A stretch of DNA of 64,000 nt from Pseudolabrys taiwanensis (GCF_003367395.1 NZ_CP031417.1:620001-684000); one strand, 5' to 3'. Shown: positions 1 through 9,404, counted from the stretch's first letter. Numbers and translations: made by a program. The notes: generated from the sequence alone by a model not told the origin.

Positions 1-1355
1 CCGGGATAATCGGCGAGCATGTCCTCGAGCACGTCCAGCGTTTCCATGTCGAGATCGTTGGTCGGCTCGTCGAGCACCAAGAGGTTCGACGGCTTCGCCA
101 AAGCCTGTGCCAGCATCAGCCGGCCGCGCTCGCCGCCCGAGAGTTTGCCGAGCGGCGTGCGCGCCTGTTCGGCGGCGAACAGGAAGTCCTTCATGTAGGA
201 GACGACATGTTTGCCGGCGCCGTTGACCATGACGGTGTCGCCGTGGCCGCCGGTCAGCGCATCGCGCACGGTGGTTTCGGGATTGAGACTGTCGCGGTGC
301 TGATCGAGGGTCGCCACCGCGAGATTGGCGCCGAGCCGCACCGTGCCGGTGTCGGGTTCGAGCGCGCCGGTCAGCATGCTGATCAACGTCGTCTTGCCGC
401 TGCCGTTCGGGCCGACGATGCCGATACGGTCGCCGCGCTGGACGCGAATGGAGAAGTCGGAGACGACGGCGCGATCGCCATAGATCTTGCCGATGCCCTT
501 GGCCTCGATCACCAGCACGCCGGATTGTTCGGCTGAACTTGCGGTGATGGTGGCGGCGCCGGTGACGCCGCGATAGGTGCGGCGCTGCTCGCGCAAGCTT
601 GCAAGTTCGCCGACGCGGCGCATGTTGCGCTTGCGCCGGGCGGTGACGCCGTAGCGCATCCAGTGCTCTTCGGCGACGATCTTGCGGTCGAGCTTGTGCT
701 GCTCGCGCTCCTCTTCGGCGAGCAGCTGATCGCGCCATTCCTCGAAATGGGCAAAGCCGCGTTCGATGCGCCGCGTCGTGCCGCGGTCGAGCCAGACGGT
801 CGAGCGGGTGAGGTTGGAGAGAAAGCGCCGGTCGTGGCTGATGATGACAAGGGCGGTGCGGCGGCTTGCGAGGTCGCGCTCGAGCCATTCGATCGTCGTC
901 AGGTCGAGATGGTTGGTCGGCTCGTCGAGCAGCAGGATGTCGGGATCGGGCGCGAGCACGCGGGCGAGCGAGGCGCGTCGCGCTTCGCCGCCGGACAGGT
1001 GCGCCGGATCTTCCTGGCCGGTGAGGCCGAGCTGCTCGAGCAGGTAGCGCGCGATGTAAGCATCGTCGGTCGGCTTCAGGCCGGCCTCGACATAAGCGAG
1101 CGTGGTCTCGTAGCCGGAGAAGTCCGCCTCCTGCGGCAGATAGCGGACGAGCGCGCCCGGCTGCACGAACACCGAGCCACGGTCGGGCTCGAGGAGCCTG
1201 GCCGCCATGCGCAGCAAGGTCGACTTGCCCGAGCCGTTGCGCCCAACCAGCGACACGCGCTCGCCGGTCGAGACCGACAACTCCGCCCCCGTCAGCAGCG
1301 GCGTGCCGCCGAAGGTCAGTGCGATGTCCTTGAGCTGAAGAAGAGGGGGAGCCAT
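1..1355 (-). CDS. ABC-F family ATPase (Uup-like), C-terminus cut by window edge
   Basis: Soluble twin-ATPase protein of the ABC-F class, which has no membrane domain; family members act on ribosomes (translation factor or antibiotic protection), and Uup also affects DNA recombination. Translation from the ATG at 1355 gives 451 codons before the sequence runs out. First Walker A is GRNGSGKS (residues 38-45), followed by signature LSGGEARR and Walker B ending DEPTNHLD. A charged linker follows, then a second Walker A GPNGSGKT near residue 312, signature LSGGERGR and LDEPTNDLD close to the edge. The missing C-terminus is where Uup carries a coiled coil, so the subfamily cannot be settled here. 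It is read in the same direction as the upstream siderophore-interacting protein gene, with a palindromic repeat between them. Confidence 0.9.
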   Translation of the reverse strand, partial: MAPPLLQLKDIALTFGGTPLLTGAELSVSTGERVSLVGRNGSGKSTLLRMAARLLEPDRGSVFVQPGALVRYLPQEADFSGYETTLAYVEAGLKPTDDAYIARYLLEQLGLTGQEDPAHLSGGEARRASLARVLAPDPDILLLDEPTNHLDLTTIEWLERDLASRRTALVIISHDRRFLSNLTRSTVWLDRGTTRRIERGFAHFEEWRDQLLAEEEREQHKLDRKIVAEEHWMRYGVTARRKRNMRRVGELASLREQRRTYRGVTGAATITASSAEQSGVLVIEAKGIGKIYGDRAVVSDFSIRVQRGDRIGIVGPNGSGKTTLISMLTGALEPDTGTVRLGANLAVATLDQHRDSLNPETTVRDALTGGHGDTVMVNGAGKHVVSYMKDFLFAAEQARTPLGKLSGGERGRLMLAQALAKPSNLLVLDEPTNDLDMETLDVLEDMLADYP

Positions 1356-1467
1356 GTCGCCTCGTTGTTGCGCCGCCGCGTGGAGGCGCACCGGTACAGG
1401 TGGTGTGCCTCCACGTCAAAGTTTGGCGGCGGGCACGCGCATGGTCCGTCGCCGTTTACAAGCTGCT

Positions 1468-1593
1468 GTCATTCCGGACGCCGTCTACGGGGCCGCGCGG
1501 CCCCGTAGACGGCGATCCGGAATCCAGAAAATCGAGCAGAGCATATTGCTGGATTCCGGGTTCGCTCGCGTTCCGCGAGCGCCCCGGAATGAC
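1468..1593. repeat. REP-like bimodular palindromic element A
   Basis: The element runs GTCATTCCGG (1468-1477) to CCGGAATGAC (1584-1593), which are exact inverted copies. Inside are a perfect inverted repeat of 16-base arms with no spacer (1481-1496 and 1497-1512), a CCGGAATCCAG block (1517-1527) mirrored by CTGGATTCCGG (1549-1559), and a third hairpin CGCTCGCG/CGCGAGCG with loop TTC (1563-1581). The GTCAT-hairpin-ATCCAG ... CTGGAT-hairpin-ATGAC plan recurs at 17765-17843, 28727-28829 and 59781-59877. It fills the gap between two minus-strand genes. Confidence 0.8.
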
Positions 1594-1606
1594 CTTTAAC
1601 AACCGC

Positions 1607-2407
1607 TCAGTCGTTGTAGTTGTCGTGCACGTCGGCCGTCCCGCGCCGCCAATAGCCCGAGGCCCGTGTCCATTGCGGGCGGGCGCCGCATTCGGCGAGG
1701 AGCTGGGTCCGCAGCGCCTTGGCGGCGCTGCTCTCACAGGCGACCCAGGCGTAATAGTCGCCCTTCGGCAACGGGCTGGCGCGCAACGCCTGCGACAACA
1801 AGGCGGCATCGCCCGCCGGTGCACCCTTGCGATGCACCCAACGGATGTCGGCATCGGCCTTGGTGGTGAGGGCGATTTCGTCGGCGGCGGAATCGACCTC
1901 GATGAGAACGACGGCCTTGGCCCCGGCCGGCAGTTCCTCCAGCCGCCGCGCGATGGCGGGCAGGGCGGTGTCGTCGCCGACGAGCAGGTGCCAGTCGTAA
2001 TCGACCGGGATGACGAAGGAGCCGCGCGGCCCGCCGACGGTCAGCGTCTGGCCGGGTTTGGCCTGCTCGGCCCATTGGGTGGCGGGGCCTGCGTCATGCA
2101 GGGCGAAGTCGATGATCAGCGTGCCGGCCACCGGATCGTACCGGCGCGGCGTGTAATTCCGTCCCGCCATCTGTGGTTCGGCGCCGGCCTCGGCGCCCGG
2201 AACCGGGAAGAACAGTTTGACGTGGTCGTCGAACCCCAGGCTGGTGAAACCGGCGAGATCGGGGCCGCCGACGGTCACGCGGACCATGCTGGGGGTCAAT
2301 TTCTCGACCGCCTGGACCGTCAGTTCGCGACGGCGCGCTTCATGACGGACACGGGAGGGTAGGCGCGGATCGGCGGCTCCGGCCGTCGGCGCAGCGGAAG
2401 AAGTCAT
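1607..2407 (-). CDS. Siderophore-interacting protein (ferric-siderophore reductase, ViuB/SIP family)
   Basis: Cytoplasmic flavoprotein expected to reduce ferric siderophores with NAD(P)H so that iron is released. The 266-residue product has the FAD-binding SIP fold: an N-terminal barrel with the flavin motif RNYTPRRYDP around residue 90, a GPRGSF turn, then a C-terminal NAD(P)H-binding half with GDDTALPAIARRLEELPAG, typical of SIP_C. The ATG at 2407 is chosen because AGGAGC lies about 10 bases upstream; the open frame continues to 2572, but that part has no family resemblance. No siderophore biosynthesis or TonB receptor gene is visible nearby, so the substrate is unknown. Confidence 0.88.
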   Translation of the reverse strand: MTSSAAPTAGAADPRLPSRVRHEARRRELTVQAVEKLTPSMVRVTVGGPDLAGFTSLGFDDHVKLFFPVPGAEAGAEPQMAGRNYTPRRYDPVAGTLIIDFALHDAGPATQWAEQAKPGQTLTVGGPRGSFVIPVDYDWHLLVGDDTALPAIARRLEELPAGAKAVVLIEVDSAADEIALTTKADADIRWVHRKGAPAGDAALLSQALRASPLPKGDYYAWVACESSAAKALRTQLLAECGARPQWTRASGYWRRGTADVHDNYND

Positions 2408-2607
2408 GGAAACGGAGCTCCTGGCTGGAAAATCGACGAGGCATCGCGCCGCGCCTCGCCCCCGTGGCGCCCGGCCGATACCGTTAATATGTGGATGGCC
2501 AATCGCCGGGCCAAGCCGATCCGGTGGCCTAATCCCTCCGAACCTGCTGTTTCGGGGGACCAAAGGCCGCAACCGGGCTTTGTAATCGCCCTTGCATTAC
2601 AGCGCTC

Positions 2608-2613
2608 TATAAT
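2608..2613 (+). promoter_or_regulatory. Candidate -10 box (TATAAT) for the tRNA-Trp/secE/nusG transcript
   Basis: A perfect TATAAT lies about 50 bases before the tRNA-Trp. No good -35 hexamer sits at a 16-18 base distance (17 bases upstream reads ATCGCC), so this is only a suggestion. The rest of 2408-2664 shows no coding sequence. Confidence 0.3.
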
Positions 2614-2664
2614 GCATGACAGCGCCGCGGCGGGCCATGTATGGTCCGCCGCATCCGCTTCCGG

Positions 2665-2740
2665 AGGAGCGTAGCTCAATTGGTAGAGCACCGGTCTCCA
2701 AAACCGGGGGTTGGGGGTTCGAGACCCTCCGCTCCTGCCA
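2665..2740 (+). tRNA. tRNA-Trp (anticodon CCA)
   Basis: Seventy-six bases fold as a cloverleaf. The acceptor AGGAGCG pairs with CGCTCCT, the D arm is GCTCAATTGGTAGAGC, and the anticodon arm CCGGT-CTCCAAA-ACCGG carries anticodon CCA. The T arm holds GGTTCGAGACC. Discriminator G and a genomically encoded CCA end the gene. Its position just before secE and nusG is a common bacterial arrangement. Confidence 0.97.
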
Positions 2741-2853
2741 GGCGGTGACCCGGCAGTTTCGGTAGCGGTTTTAAGCCCCGGGCAAAGTCCCGCGGCGATG
2801 ACTAGATTGGGTCTGCGTTTCGATAACTGGGTATGGAATCAGGGCTTCACTGA

Positions 2854-3048
2854 ATGGCGACGTCTCCCTTCAAGTTTCTGCAGGAGGTGCGCGAGGAAAC
2901 GCGCAAAGTGACGTGGCCTTCGCGCAAGGAGACCATGATCACGACCGCCATGGTGTTCGTGATGGTGGCCGTTGCGTCGGTGTTCTTCCTGGTGGCCGAT
3001 CAAATCCTCCGCCTTGCCGTGACCTTCGTGCTCGGCATCGGCAGCTAA
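2854..3048 (+). CDS. secE: Preprotein translocase subunit SecE
   Basis: Small essential subunit of the SecYEG channel in the inner membrane, clamping the two halves of SecY. The 64-residue product is the short single-span form: an amphipathic start with the family motif EVREETRKVTWPSRKE (residues 11-26), then one hydrophobic helix of about 25 residues. It lies directly between tRNA-Trp and nusG, the classic secE-nusG pair, 11 bases before nusG. SecY is encoded at 38.7 kb in the same window. Confidence 0.96.
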   Translation: MATSPFKFLQEVREETRKVTWPSRKETMITTAMVFVMVAVASVFFLVADQILRLAVTFVLGIGS

Positions 3049-3059
3049 GGCTTTAAGCG

Positions 3060-3617
3060 ATGACCGACACTGCTGCGATCTCGACCCGCCCCAAGCGCTG
3101 GTACATCGTCCACGCTTATTCGAATTTCGAGAAGAAGGTCGCCGAATCGATCCGCGAGCAGGCCAAGCAGCGGGGCCTCGAGGATCATTTCGAGCAGGTG
3201 CTGGTGCCGACCGAGACCGTCACCGAAGTGCGCCGCGGCCGCAAGGTCAATGCCGAGCGCAAGTTCTTCCCGGGCTACGTGCTGGTGAAGATGGATCTGA
3301 CCGACGAGGTCTTCCATCTCATCAAGAACACCCCGAAGGTCACCGGCTTCCTCGGCGCCGACAACAAGCCGATGCCGATTTCGGAAGCCGAAGCCAACCG
3401 CCTGCTGCAGCAGGTGCAGGAAGGCATCGAGCGGCCGAAGCCGTCGGTGTCGTTCGAGGTCGGCGAGAACGTGCGCGTGTCGGACGGTCCGTTCGCCTCG
3501 TTCAACGGCGTGGTGGAAGAAGTCGACGAAGCGCGCTCGCGCGTGAAGGTGGCCGTGTCCATCTTCGGCCGCGCGACGCCGGTCGAATTGGAATTCGGTC
3601 AGGTCGAGAAGATCTGA
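3060..3617 (+). CDS. nusG: Transcription termination/antitermination factor NusG
   Basis: Binds RNA polymerase across the clamp, suppresses pausing, and links polymerase to Rho or to ribosomal S10. The 185-residue protein has the NGN domain beginning KRWYIVHAYSNFEKKV, the motif FFPGYVLVKM, a linker, and a C-terminal KOW domain starting near VSDGPFASFNGVVEEVD. Length is normal for the family. The N-terminal 12 residues before KRWY are variable in relatives. It sits in the secE-nusG-rplK-rplA cluster; its partners RpoB, RpoC and S10 are encoded downstream in this window. Confidence 0.97.
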   Translation: MTDTAAISTRPKRWYIVHAYSNFEKKVAESIREQAKQRGLEDHFEQVLVPTETVTEVRRGRKVNAERKFFPGYVLVKMDLTDEVFHLIKNTPKVTGFLGADNKPMPISEAEANRLLQQVQEGIERPKPSVSFEVGENVRVSDGPFASFNGVVEEVDEARSRVKVAVSIFGRATPVELEFGQVEKI

Positions 3618-3721
3618 TCGTTTCGCGAGGCGGTTGGGATGTGCCCGGCCGCGACAATCCAGAACGTGGGAGGTGAGGCGGTCGCCAACCGTCGAAATCC
3701 GCACCACTAACGGAGTGAGAG

Positions 3722-4150
3722 ATGGCAAAGAAAGTAACTGGATTCCTCAAATTGCAGGTGCCGGCCGGCGCCGCTAACCCGTCGCCGCCGATCGGTCCGG
3801 CGCTGGGTCAGCGCGGCCTGAACATCATGGAGTTTTGCAAGGCGTTCAACGCGCAGACCCAGAAGATGGAAAAGAACATGCCGATCCCGGTGGTCATCAC
3901 CACCTATCAGGATCGCTCGTTCACCTTCGAACTGAAGACCCCGCCGGTGTCGTACTTCCTCAAGAAGGCGGCGCAGATCGAGTCCGGCTCGAAGACGCCG
4001 GGCATCACGGGCGCCGGTTCCGTCACCAAGGCTCAGATCAAAGAGATCGCCGAGCAGAAGATGAAGGACCTCAACGCCAACGATATCGATGCGGCGATGA
4101 AGATGATCGAAGGTTCGGCCCGTTCGATGGGCCTGGCGGTGAAGGAGTAA
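3722..4150 (+). CDS. rplK: 50S ribosomal protein L11
   Basis: Forms the GTPase-associated centre of the large subunit with 23S rRNA helices 43-44 and is needed for stringent-response sensing by RelA-type enzymes. The 142-residue protein shows the N-terminal proline-rich switch [20 protein letters not shown] and the C-terminal rRNA-binding domain with [26 protein letters not shown] stretch lies ahead of the ATG. It is followed by rplA after only 6 bases, so the two are surely co-transcribed. Confidence 0.98.
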   Translation: MAKKVTGFLKLQVPAGAANPSPPIGPALGQRGLNIMEFCKAFNAQTQKMEKNMPIPVVITTYQDRSFTFELKTPPVSYFLKKAAQIESGSKTPGITGAGSVTKAQIKEIAEQKMKDLNANDIDAAMKMIEGSARSMGLAVKE

Positions 4151-4156
4151 GCGGTC

Positions 4157-4858
<702 letters not shown>

Positions 4859-4883
4859 GCACGCAGGCGCTAAACCATTGAAG

Positions 4884-4909
4884 GGCCGGGCCGAAAGCCC
4901 GGCCTTTTT
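4884..4909 (+). terminator. Rho-independent terminator after rplA
   Basis: Perfect 8-bp stem GGCCGGGC/GCCCGGCC (4884-4891 with 4897-4904), loop CGAAA, followed by five T. It closes the secE-nusG-rplK-rplA unit and insulates the accessory block that follows. Confidence 0.93.
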
Positions 4910-4932
4910 CGTTTCGGGTGCGACGCGGCGCG

Positions 4933-4958
4933 TTCTGAATTTCTGAAATTGTTCTGAA
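4933..4958 (+). repeat. Three copies of TTCTGAA upstream of the autotransporter gene
   Basis: TTCTGAA occurs at 4933-4939, 4941-4947 and 4952-4958 in an otherwise featureless 190-base stretch between the rplA terminator and the autotransporter start. The spacing (8 and 11 bases) is not a clean helical repeat. It may be a regulator site or chance. Confidence 0.3.
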
Positions 4959-5103
4959 ATCAAACGTTTAGTGAGGATCGTCGCAGCAGCGGCCCTTCTC
5001 CTCGTCCGCTTGTCCGTGGCACAAATGCGGTGCCAGGGTAATTTAACGCGGCCGTTCACGGTCGCCGCGTGGATGACCGCGCCCCTGGCCGAGGGCGTTT
5101 GGG

Positions 5104-8100
5104 GTGGCGGGGGCCGGGCAAGGGCTGGTGAAGTTGTTTGCGTGCGGCGTCGCGGCGCGACGGCTGCGCGTTGCGCTTTTGGCCGGCACGGCGCTGACGC
5201 TCCTCGCATCTCCGGTCGCGGCACAGACTGCGCAGACCTGGAACGGCAATAGCAGCACCGATTGGTTCACCGGCACGAATTGGGACAGCACCACCGTTCC
5301 GGCGACCGGCGACAGCGCGACGCTTGATACTGTCACGCCCAATCCGACCGTCGTCGACGGCACTGCAGGCGGCTATTCCCCGGTCGACCTCAGTGGCTTG
5401 AATGTCGGCTTTATCGGCACCGGCAGTCTGGCCATCAAGAACGGCGCCAGCGTCACCATCTCCAACAACAATTTCGTCATTGGCGGCGATCTCTCGGGTG
5501 TGGCTACGAGCGCTAACGGCACCGTCGTCCTCGACGCCTCCAGCTTGAGTGTCACCGGCACGCCGGCGACCAGCGGCACGATCTTTGTCGGCGCCAGCGG
5601 CACCGGCTCCTTCACCGTACAGAACGGCGCGACGGTCAGCACGGTCGACAGCTATGTCGGCCATTTGCTGGGCACAACCGGCACCGTGACGGTGACCGGC
5701 GCCGGCACGACCTGGACCAATAGCGATGGCGGGGGCAACGGCCAGAACATCGTCGGTAACGAGGGCAACGGCACATTCAACGTTCTCAACGGGGCGATGG
5801 TCACCGTCGAGGCCGGCACGATCGTCGGTGCGTCGCCAACGGGCACCGGCACAATCAACATCTCGGGTATTGGTTCGACCTGGACGGCGTCGAACATCAC
5901 GTTGCTCGGCGGCAATACACTGTCGGACGGCGGACACGGCACGATCAATGTGTCCGATGGCGGCAGCTACGTGGCGCATAACCAGGTCGTGATCGGGTTC
6001 AAGGACGGCGGCACCGGCCAGTTCAACGTCACGAGCGGGGCCACCGTGACGGTCGATAATAATGCGATCGTCAATCTCGGACTTTTTCCGGGCGCTACGG
6101 GTACGCTGACCATCAGCGGCGCAGGCTCGCTCTGGGACGCCAGTGCTGCCGGCGACATGTATGTTGGCGGAAACCCTGGTGGTTTCGCTCCCGCCGGCGG
6201 CACGGGTATCGTGAACGTGCTCGACGGCGGTGCGTTGAACATGCAAGGCGCGATCTATCTTGGTCGCGGCTCTTCGGGCGGCAACGGTACTTTGAACGTC
6301 AGCGGCGTTGGATCGAGCGTGTCTCTTACGACCGCCAGCGATTCGCTCTTCATCGGCTACACCGGCATCGGTGCGCTCAACATCAGCGGCGGCGCGCAGG
6401 TTACGAACGACGGCTATGCTTATGTCGGCTACGCGCAAGGATCACTTGGCACCGTGACCATCGACGGCGCTGGCTCGACGTGGACGTCGAACGGCCCCGT
6501 TACTGTCATCGGCGGTAACGATTTCACCGGGCCTGGAGGCACGGGTGTTGTCACGGTTCGCAACGGCGGCACCTTCAACACCAACGATGCGGCGCTGGGT
6601 CTCGACACCACCGAATTGGCTGCCGGCACGGTGAATGTGACGGGCGTGGGTTCGACCTGGAATGCCGCCAACATTTATGTCGGCTATTCCGGCACGGGCG
6701 CGGTCAACGTCGCCGACGGCGGCGTCGTCAATGCGTCCGGTTCAATGTCCATTGGCGAGTGTGCTTGCTCTTCCGGTACGGCGAGCGTCAGCGGCGGTTC
6801 GAAGCTCAACGTCGGTAGCGATCTGTACGTTGGCAATTTCGGCAACGGCACCATGATCGTGAGCGGGCAGGGCTCGAACGTCAGTGTTGGCGGCGGATTG
6901 TTCGTGGGCCTCGCCGCCACCGGGGCGCTGACGGTGCAGGACGGCGCTTCGGTGACCGCCGGTGACGCCATTCTCGGGTTCAATCCCGGCGCTTCGTTGG
7001 GCACGGTCAATGTGACGGGGGCCGGTTCGAAGTTGACGATCAGCAACAGTCTTGTCGTCGGCTATGGATTCGATGGCGGTGTGCTGACCATTCTCGATGG
7101 CGGTCTGGTCGACGTCGGCAACGGCGTGACGAGCGATGGGCGCATAACCGTCGGTGCCGGCAGCGTCATGAATGCCGGCAGCTTCAGCCTGAGCGGTACG
7201 GCAACAACGACGTTCGGGTTGCGCGGCTCATCGTCCGGTCAGATCAATCTCGGCAGCGGCACCGCGACGCTCGATGGGGCGCTTGTCGTCACCGGCCGCA
7301 ACATCGCACGGACGACCTATACGCTGATCCATAGCGCCTCACTTGGCGGCTCGGCCTTCAGCACCGTCACCTACGATCCGCTGCTGCGTAATCCGGTTCT
7401 CACCTACACGACAGGCGACGTCCTGCTCACCGTCGACGCGATGCTGCTGTCGTCGCTGTTGCCGAACAATGCGAACACGAACCAGCGCAATGTCGCGCAG
7501 GCGATCGACAATGTCATGAATAGCGGCGCTACGCCGCCGTCAGGCTTCGAAAATCTCTACTTCATGAGTGGGGATGGACTGCTCGGGGCACTGACGCAGA
7601 TGTCCGGCGAGATCGGCACGACGCCGACGCAGGCGGCGTTCACCGCGACCAACCAGTTCGTGGATATCCTCAATGGCCAGGGCGGATCGGCCTTCGGCGG
7701 CGGAAGCTTCGGTGCGACGAGCTACGCCGCGGAGAAGAAACTCGATCCGAAAGCCGCCGAAGCCTACGCCGCGGTGACGCCGCGTGATCGCCGCGCGCCC
7801 GCGCCGGACTTCACCTCGCGTTGGGGCGTTTGGGCCTCGGGCTATGGCGGCTCGGCGACGGTGAAGGGCGATGCCGGCACCGGTTCGACCGATTCAACGA
7901 GCCGCGTCTATGGCATGGCCGCCGGCGCGCAATACACATTCTCGCGCGACACGGTCGCGGGTTTCGCGCTCGGCGGCGCCGGCACGAATTTCGGTGTTAA
8001 TGGCGGCAGCGGCCGCGCCGATGTCTTCCAGGCCGGCGCTTACGCCCGCCATCATTTCGGCGCGGCTTATGTCGCCGGCGCGTTGGCCTATGGCTGGCAG

Positions 8101-8652
8101 CGCGTCACCACGGACCGCACCGTGACGGTGTCGGGTACGGACAAGCTCGAAGCGAGCTTCGACGCGCAGACCTTCGCGGCGCGGCTCGAAGGGGGGTACC
8201 GCTTCGCCACGCTCTGGGCCGGGTTGACGCCGTATGGCGCGCTGCAATCGACCAGCATCTTCCTGCCGTCTTATGCCGAGGGCGCGGTGAGCGGCAGCAA
8301 CCAGTTCGCGTTGTCTTATGGCTCGCAAAACACGACCAACCTGCGCACCGAGCTCGGCCTGCGCGTCGACAAGTCGTTCGTGCTCGCCGATGGCGTGTTT
8401 GCCCTCAACGGCCGCGCCGCCTGGGCTCACGACAGCAACACCGACCGCTCGGCGACCCCGACCTTGCAAACATTGCCGGGGGCGACCTTCACGGTGAACG
8501 GCGCCAAGCCTGCGGCAAATGGCGCGCTGCTCTCCGCCGGCGCCAAGATGGTGTGGGCCAACGGCTTCTCCGTCAGCGCCAATTTCGACGGCGAATTCTC
8601 AAACACCACGGCGAGCTACGCCGGCCGCGGCACCGTCGCCTATACGTGGTGA
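5104..8652 (+). CDS. Autotransporter outer-membrane protein (type Va secretion) with repetitive beta-helix passenger
   Basis: Large surface protein that exports its own N-terminal passenger through a C-terminal 12-strand barrel. The 1,182-residue product has an N-terminal signal peptide (basic ARRLR, hydrophobic LLAGTALTLL, likely cleavage after SPVAA). The passenger, to about residue 780, is built from degenerate repeats of the form GTVNVTGAGSTWT followed by VGxxGTGxVNVxDGG, typical of AIDA-type beta-helices. The translocator domain starts at WGVWASGYGG (residue 907) and ends in the canonical aromatic terminus VAYTW. Cys553 and Cys555 (CAC) inside the passenger are unusual. The first codon is GTG; a second GTG at 5128, behind AAGGG, would remove eight residues and may be the true start. 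Function is probably adhesion or biofilm; the ligand cannot be predicted. Confidence 0.92.
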   Translation: MAGAGQGLVKLFACGVAARRLRVALLAGTALTLLASPVAAQTAQTWNGNSSTDWFTGTNWDSTTVPATGDSATLDTVTPNPTVVDGTAGGYSPVDLSGLNVGFIGTGSLAIKNGASVTISNNNFVIGGDLSGVATSANGTVVLDASSLSVTGTPATSGTIFVGASGTGSFTVQNGATVSTVDSYVGHLLGTTGTVTVTGAGTTWTNSDGGGNGQNIVGNEGNGTFNVLNGAMVTVEAGTIVGASPTGTGTINISGIGSTWTASNITLLGGNTLSDGGHGTINVSDGGSYVAHNQVVIGFKDGGTGQFNVTSGATVTVDNNAIVNLGLFPGATGTLTISGAGSLWDASAAGDMYVGGNPGGFAPAGGTGIVNVLDGGALNMQGAIYLGRGSSGGNGTLNVSGVGSSVSLTTASDSLFIGYTGIGALNISGGAQVTNDGYAYVGYAQGSLGTVTIDGAGSTWTSNGPVTVIGGNDFTGPGGTGVVTVRNGGTFNTNDAALGLDTTELAAGTVNVTGVGSTWNAANIYVGYSGTGAVNVADGGVVNASGSMSIGECACSSGTASVSGGSKLNVGSDLYVGNFGNGTMIVSGQGSNVSVGGGLFVGLAATGALTVQDGASVTAGDAILGFNPGASLGTVNVTGAGSKLTISNSLVVGYGFDGGVLTILDGGLVDVGNGVTSDGRITVGAGSVMNAGSFSLSGTATTTFGLRGSSSGQINLGSGTATLDGALVVTGRNIARTTYTLIHSASLGGSAFSTVTYDPLLRNPVLTYTTGDVLLTVDAMLLSSLLPNNANTNQRNVAQAIDNVMNSGATPPSGFENLYFMSGDGLLGALTQMSGEIGTTPTQAAFTATNQFVDILNGQGGSAFGGGSFGATSYAAEKKLDPKAAEAYAAVTPRDRRAPAPDFTSRWGVWASGYGGSATVKGDAGTGSTDSTSRVYGMAAGAQYTFSRDTVAGFALGGAGTNFGVNGGSGRADVFQAGAYARHHFGAAYVAGALAYGWQRVTTDRTVTVSGTDKLEASFDAQTFAARLEGGYRFATLWAGLTPYGALQSTSIFLPSYAEGAVSGSNQFALSYGSQNTTNLRTELGLRVDKSFVLADGVFALNGRAAWAHDSNTDRSATPTLQTLPGATFTVNGAKPAANGALLSAGAKMVWANGFSVSANFDGEFSNTTASYAGRGTVAYTW

Positions 8653-8662
8653 GAGCGACGTC

Positions 8663-8699
8663 GGCCGTCGCACCCAGGCGCGCGACGGCCTAATTTTTC
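8663..8699 (+). terminator. Terminator-like hairpin after the autotransporter gene
   Basis: Perfect 9-bp inverted repeat GGCCGTCGC (8663-8671) and GCGACGGCC (8682-8690) with a 10-base loop, followed by TAATTTTT. It sits 10 bases after the stop codon. Confidence 0.75.
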
Positions 8700-8717
8700 A
8701 GCAGTTGTCCTTCTCGA

Positions 8718-8733
8718 CCGCACGCGCGTGCGG
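8718..8733. promoter_or_regulatory. Perfect 16-base palindrome upstream of the molybdenum hydroxylase genes
   Basis: CCGCACGC directly followed by its inverse GCGTGCGG, about 200 bases before the Fe-S subunit start. It could bind a dimeric regulator; GC-rich palindromes of this length can also arise by chance, and no promoter was recognised next to it. Confidence 0.25.
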
Positions 8734-8935
8734 AACGTTTCGATTTTTGCTCGATTGCGACGACGTAAGAGCAAGAACAAACAATATCTACTCTTGTACC
8801 GCTCGGCCTACACCTTAGATCGGCTCCAAGATGCCTTCGATGGAAGGCGTCGGGGCGAACGCTGCGTCACGGCTGTCGGGCCATGGCGCGGTGCGAACAC
8901 GGTTGCTTTGGCGAAAGCGCCGAGAAGGAAGTGCA

Positions 8936-9400
8936 ATGGCAAATTACAGAATCTCTGTGAACGGCCAGACGCATCAAGTCGATGCGCTGCCGGACACCCC
9001 CCTGCTTTGGGTCATCCGCGACACCCTCAAGTTCACGGGCACCAAGTTCGGCTGCGGCATCGCGCAGTGCGGCGCGTGCACCGTGCACGTCGACGGTCAG
9101 CCCGCCCGCTCTTGCCAGATGGCGATTTCGGACGTCGGCAACAGCAAGATCACCACAATTGAAGGCGCTTCCAGCAAGGAAGCGGAGGCCGTGCGCGCCG
9201 CCTGGATCGCGCGCGAAGTGCCGCAGTGTGGCTATTGCCAGTCCGGTCAGATCATGAGCGCCGTGGCGCTGCTGACCGACAACAAGAAGCCGACCGACAA
9301 GGACATCGACGACGCGATGAGTGGCAATCTCTGCCGTTGCGCGACCTATGTACGCATCCGCGCGGCCATCCACGATGCCGCCAAGTCGCTGGAGGGCTAA
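8936..9400 (+). CDS. (2Fe-2S)-binding subunit of a molybdenum hydroxylase, isoquinoline 1-oxidoreductase alpha (IorA) type
   Basis: Small electron-transfer subunit of the xanthine oxidase family, passing electrons from the molybdenum site outwards. The 154-residue protein has two [2Fe-2S] centres: a plant-ferredoxin type from Cys40, Cys45, Cys48 and Cys60 (CGIAQCGAC), and a four-helix type from Cys98, Cys101, Cys133 and Cys135 (CGYC and CRC). The ATG at 8936 follows AAGGAAG; the longer frame from 8831 lacks family similarity. It is separated by 4 bases from the large subunit. No FAD subunit is present, which fits the two-subunit IorAB class that hands electrons to a cytochrome rather than to NAD or oxygen. 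Confidence 0.93.
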   Translation: MANYRISVNGQTHQVDALPDTPLLWVIRDTLKFTGTKFGCGIAQCGACTVHVDGQPARSCQMAISDVGNSKITTIEGASSKEAEAVRAAWIAREVPQCGYCQSGQIMSAVALLTDNKKPTDKDIDDAMSGNLCRCATYVRIRAAIHDAAKSLEG

Positions 9401-9404
9401 TCGC

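Noticed and set aside
663-1508. 281-codon plus-strand frame at the window start
   Set aside because: Antisense to the ABC-F ATPase, whose minus-strand frame has two complete sets of ATPase motifs but runs off the window edge.
2665-2740. tRNA-Trp as an integration site for a mobile element
   Set aside because: No integrase, no repeated tRNA 3' end in the window and an ordinary secE-nusG order downstream.
5056-6438. 460-codon minus-strand frame within the autotransporter gene
   Set aside because: Antisense to the repetitive passenger. Its apparent repeats are reflections of passenger repeats.
5500-7200. Repeated units resembling a CRISPR or satellite array
   Set aside because: The repeats are degenerate, in-frame protein repeats of a beta-helix of varying length, not constant DNA repeats with unique spacers.
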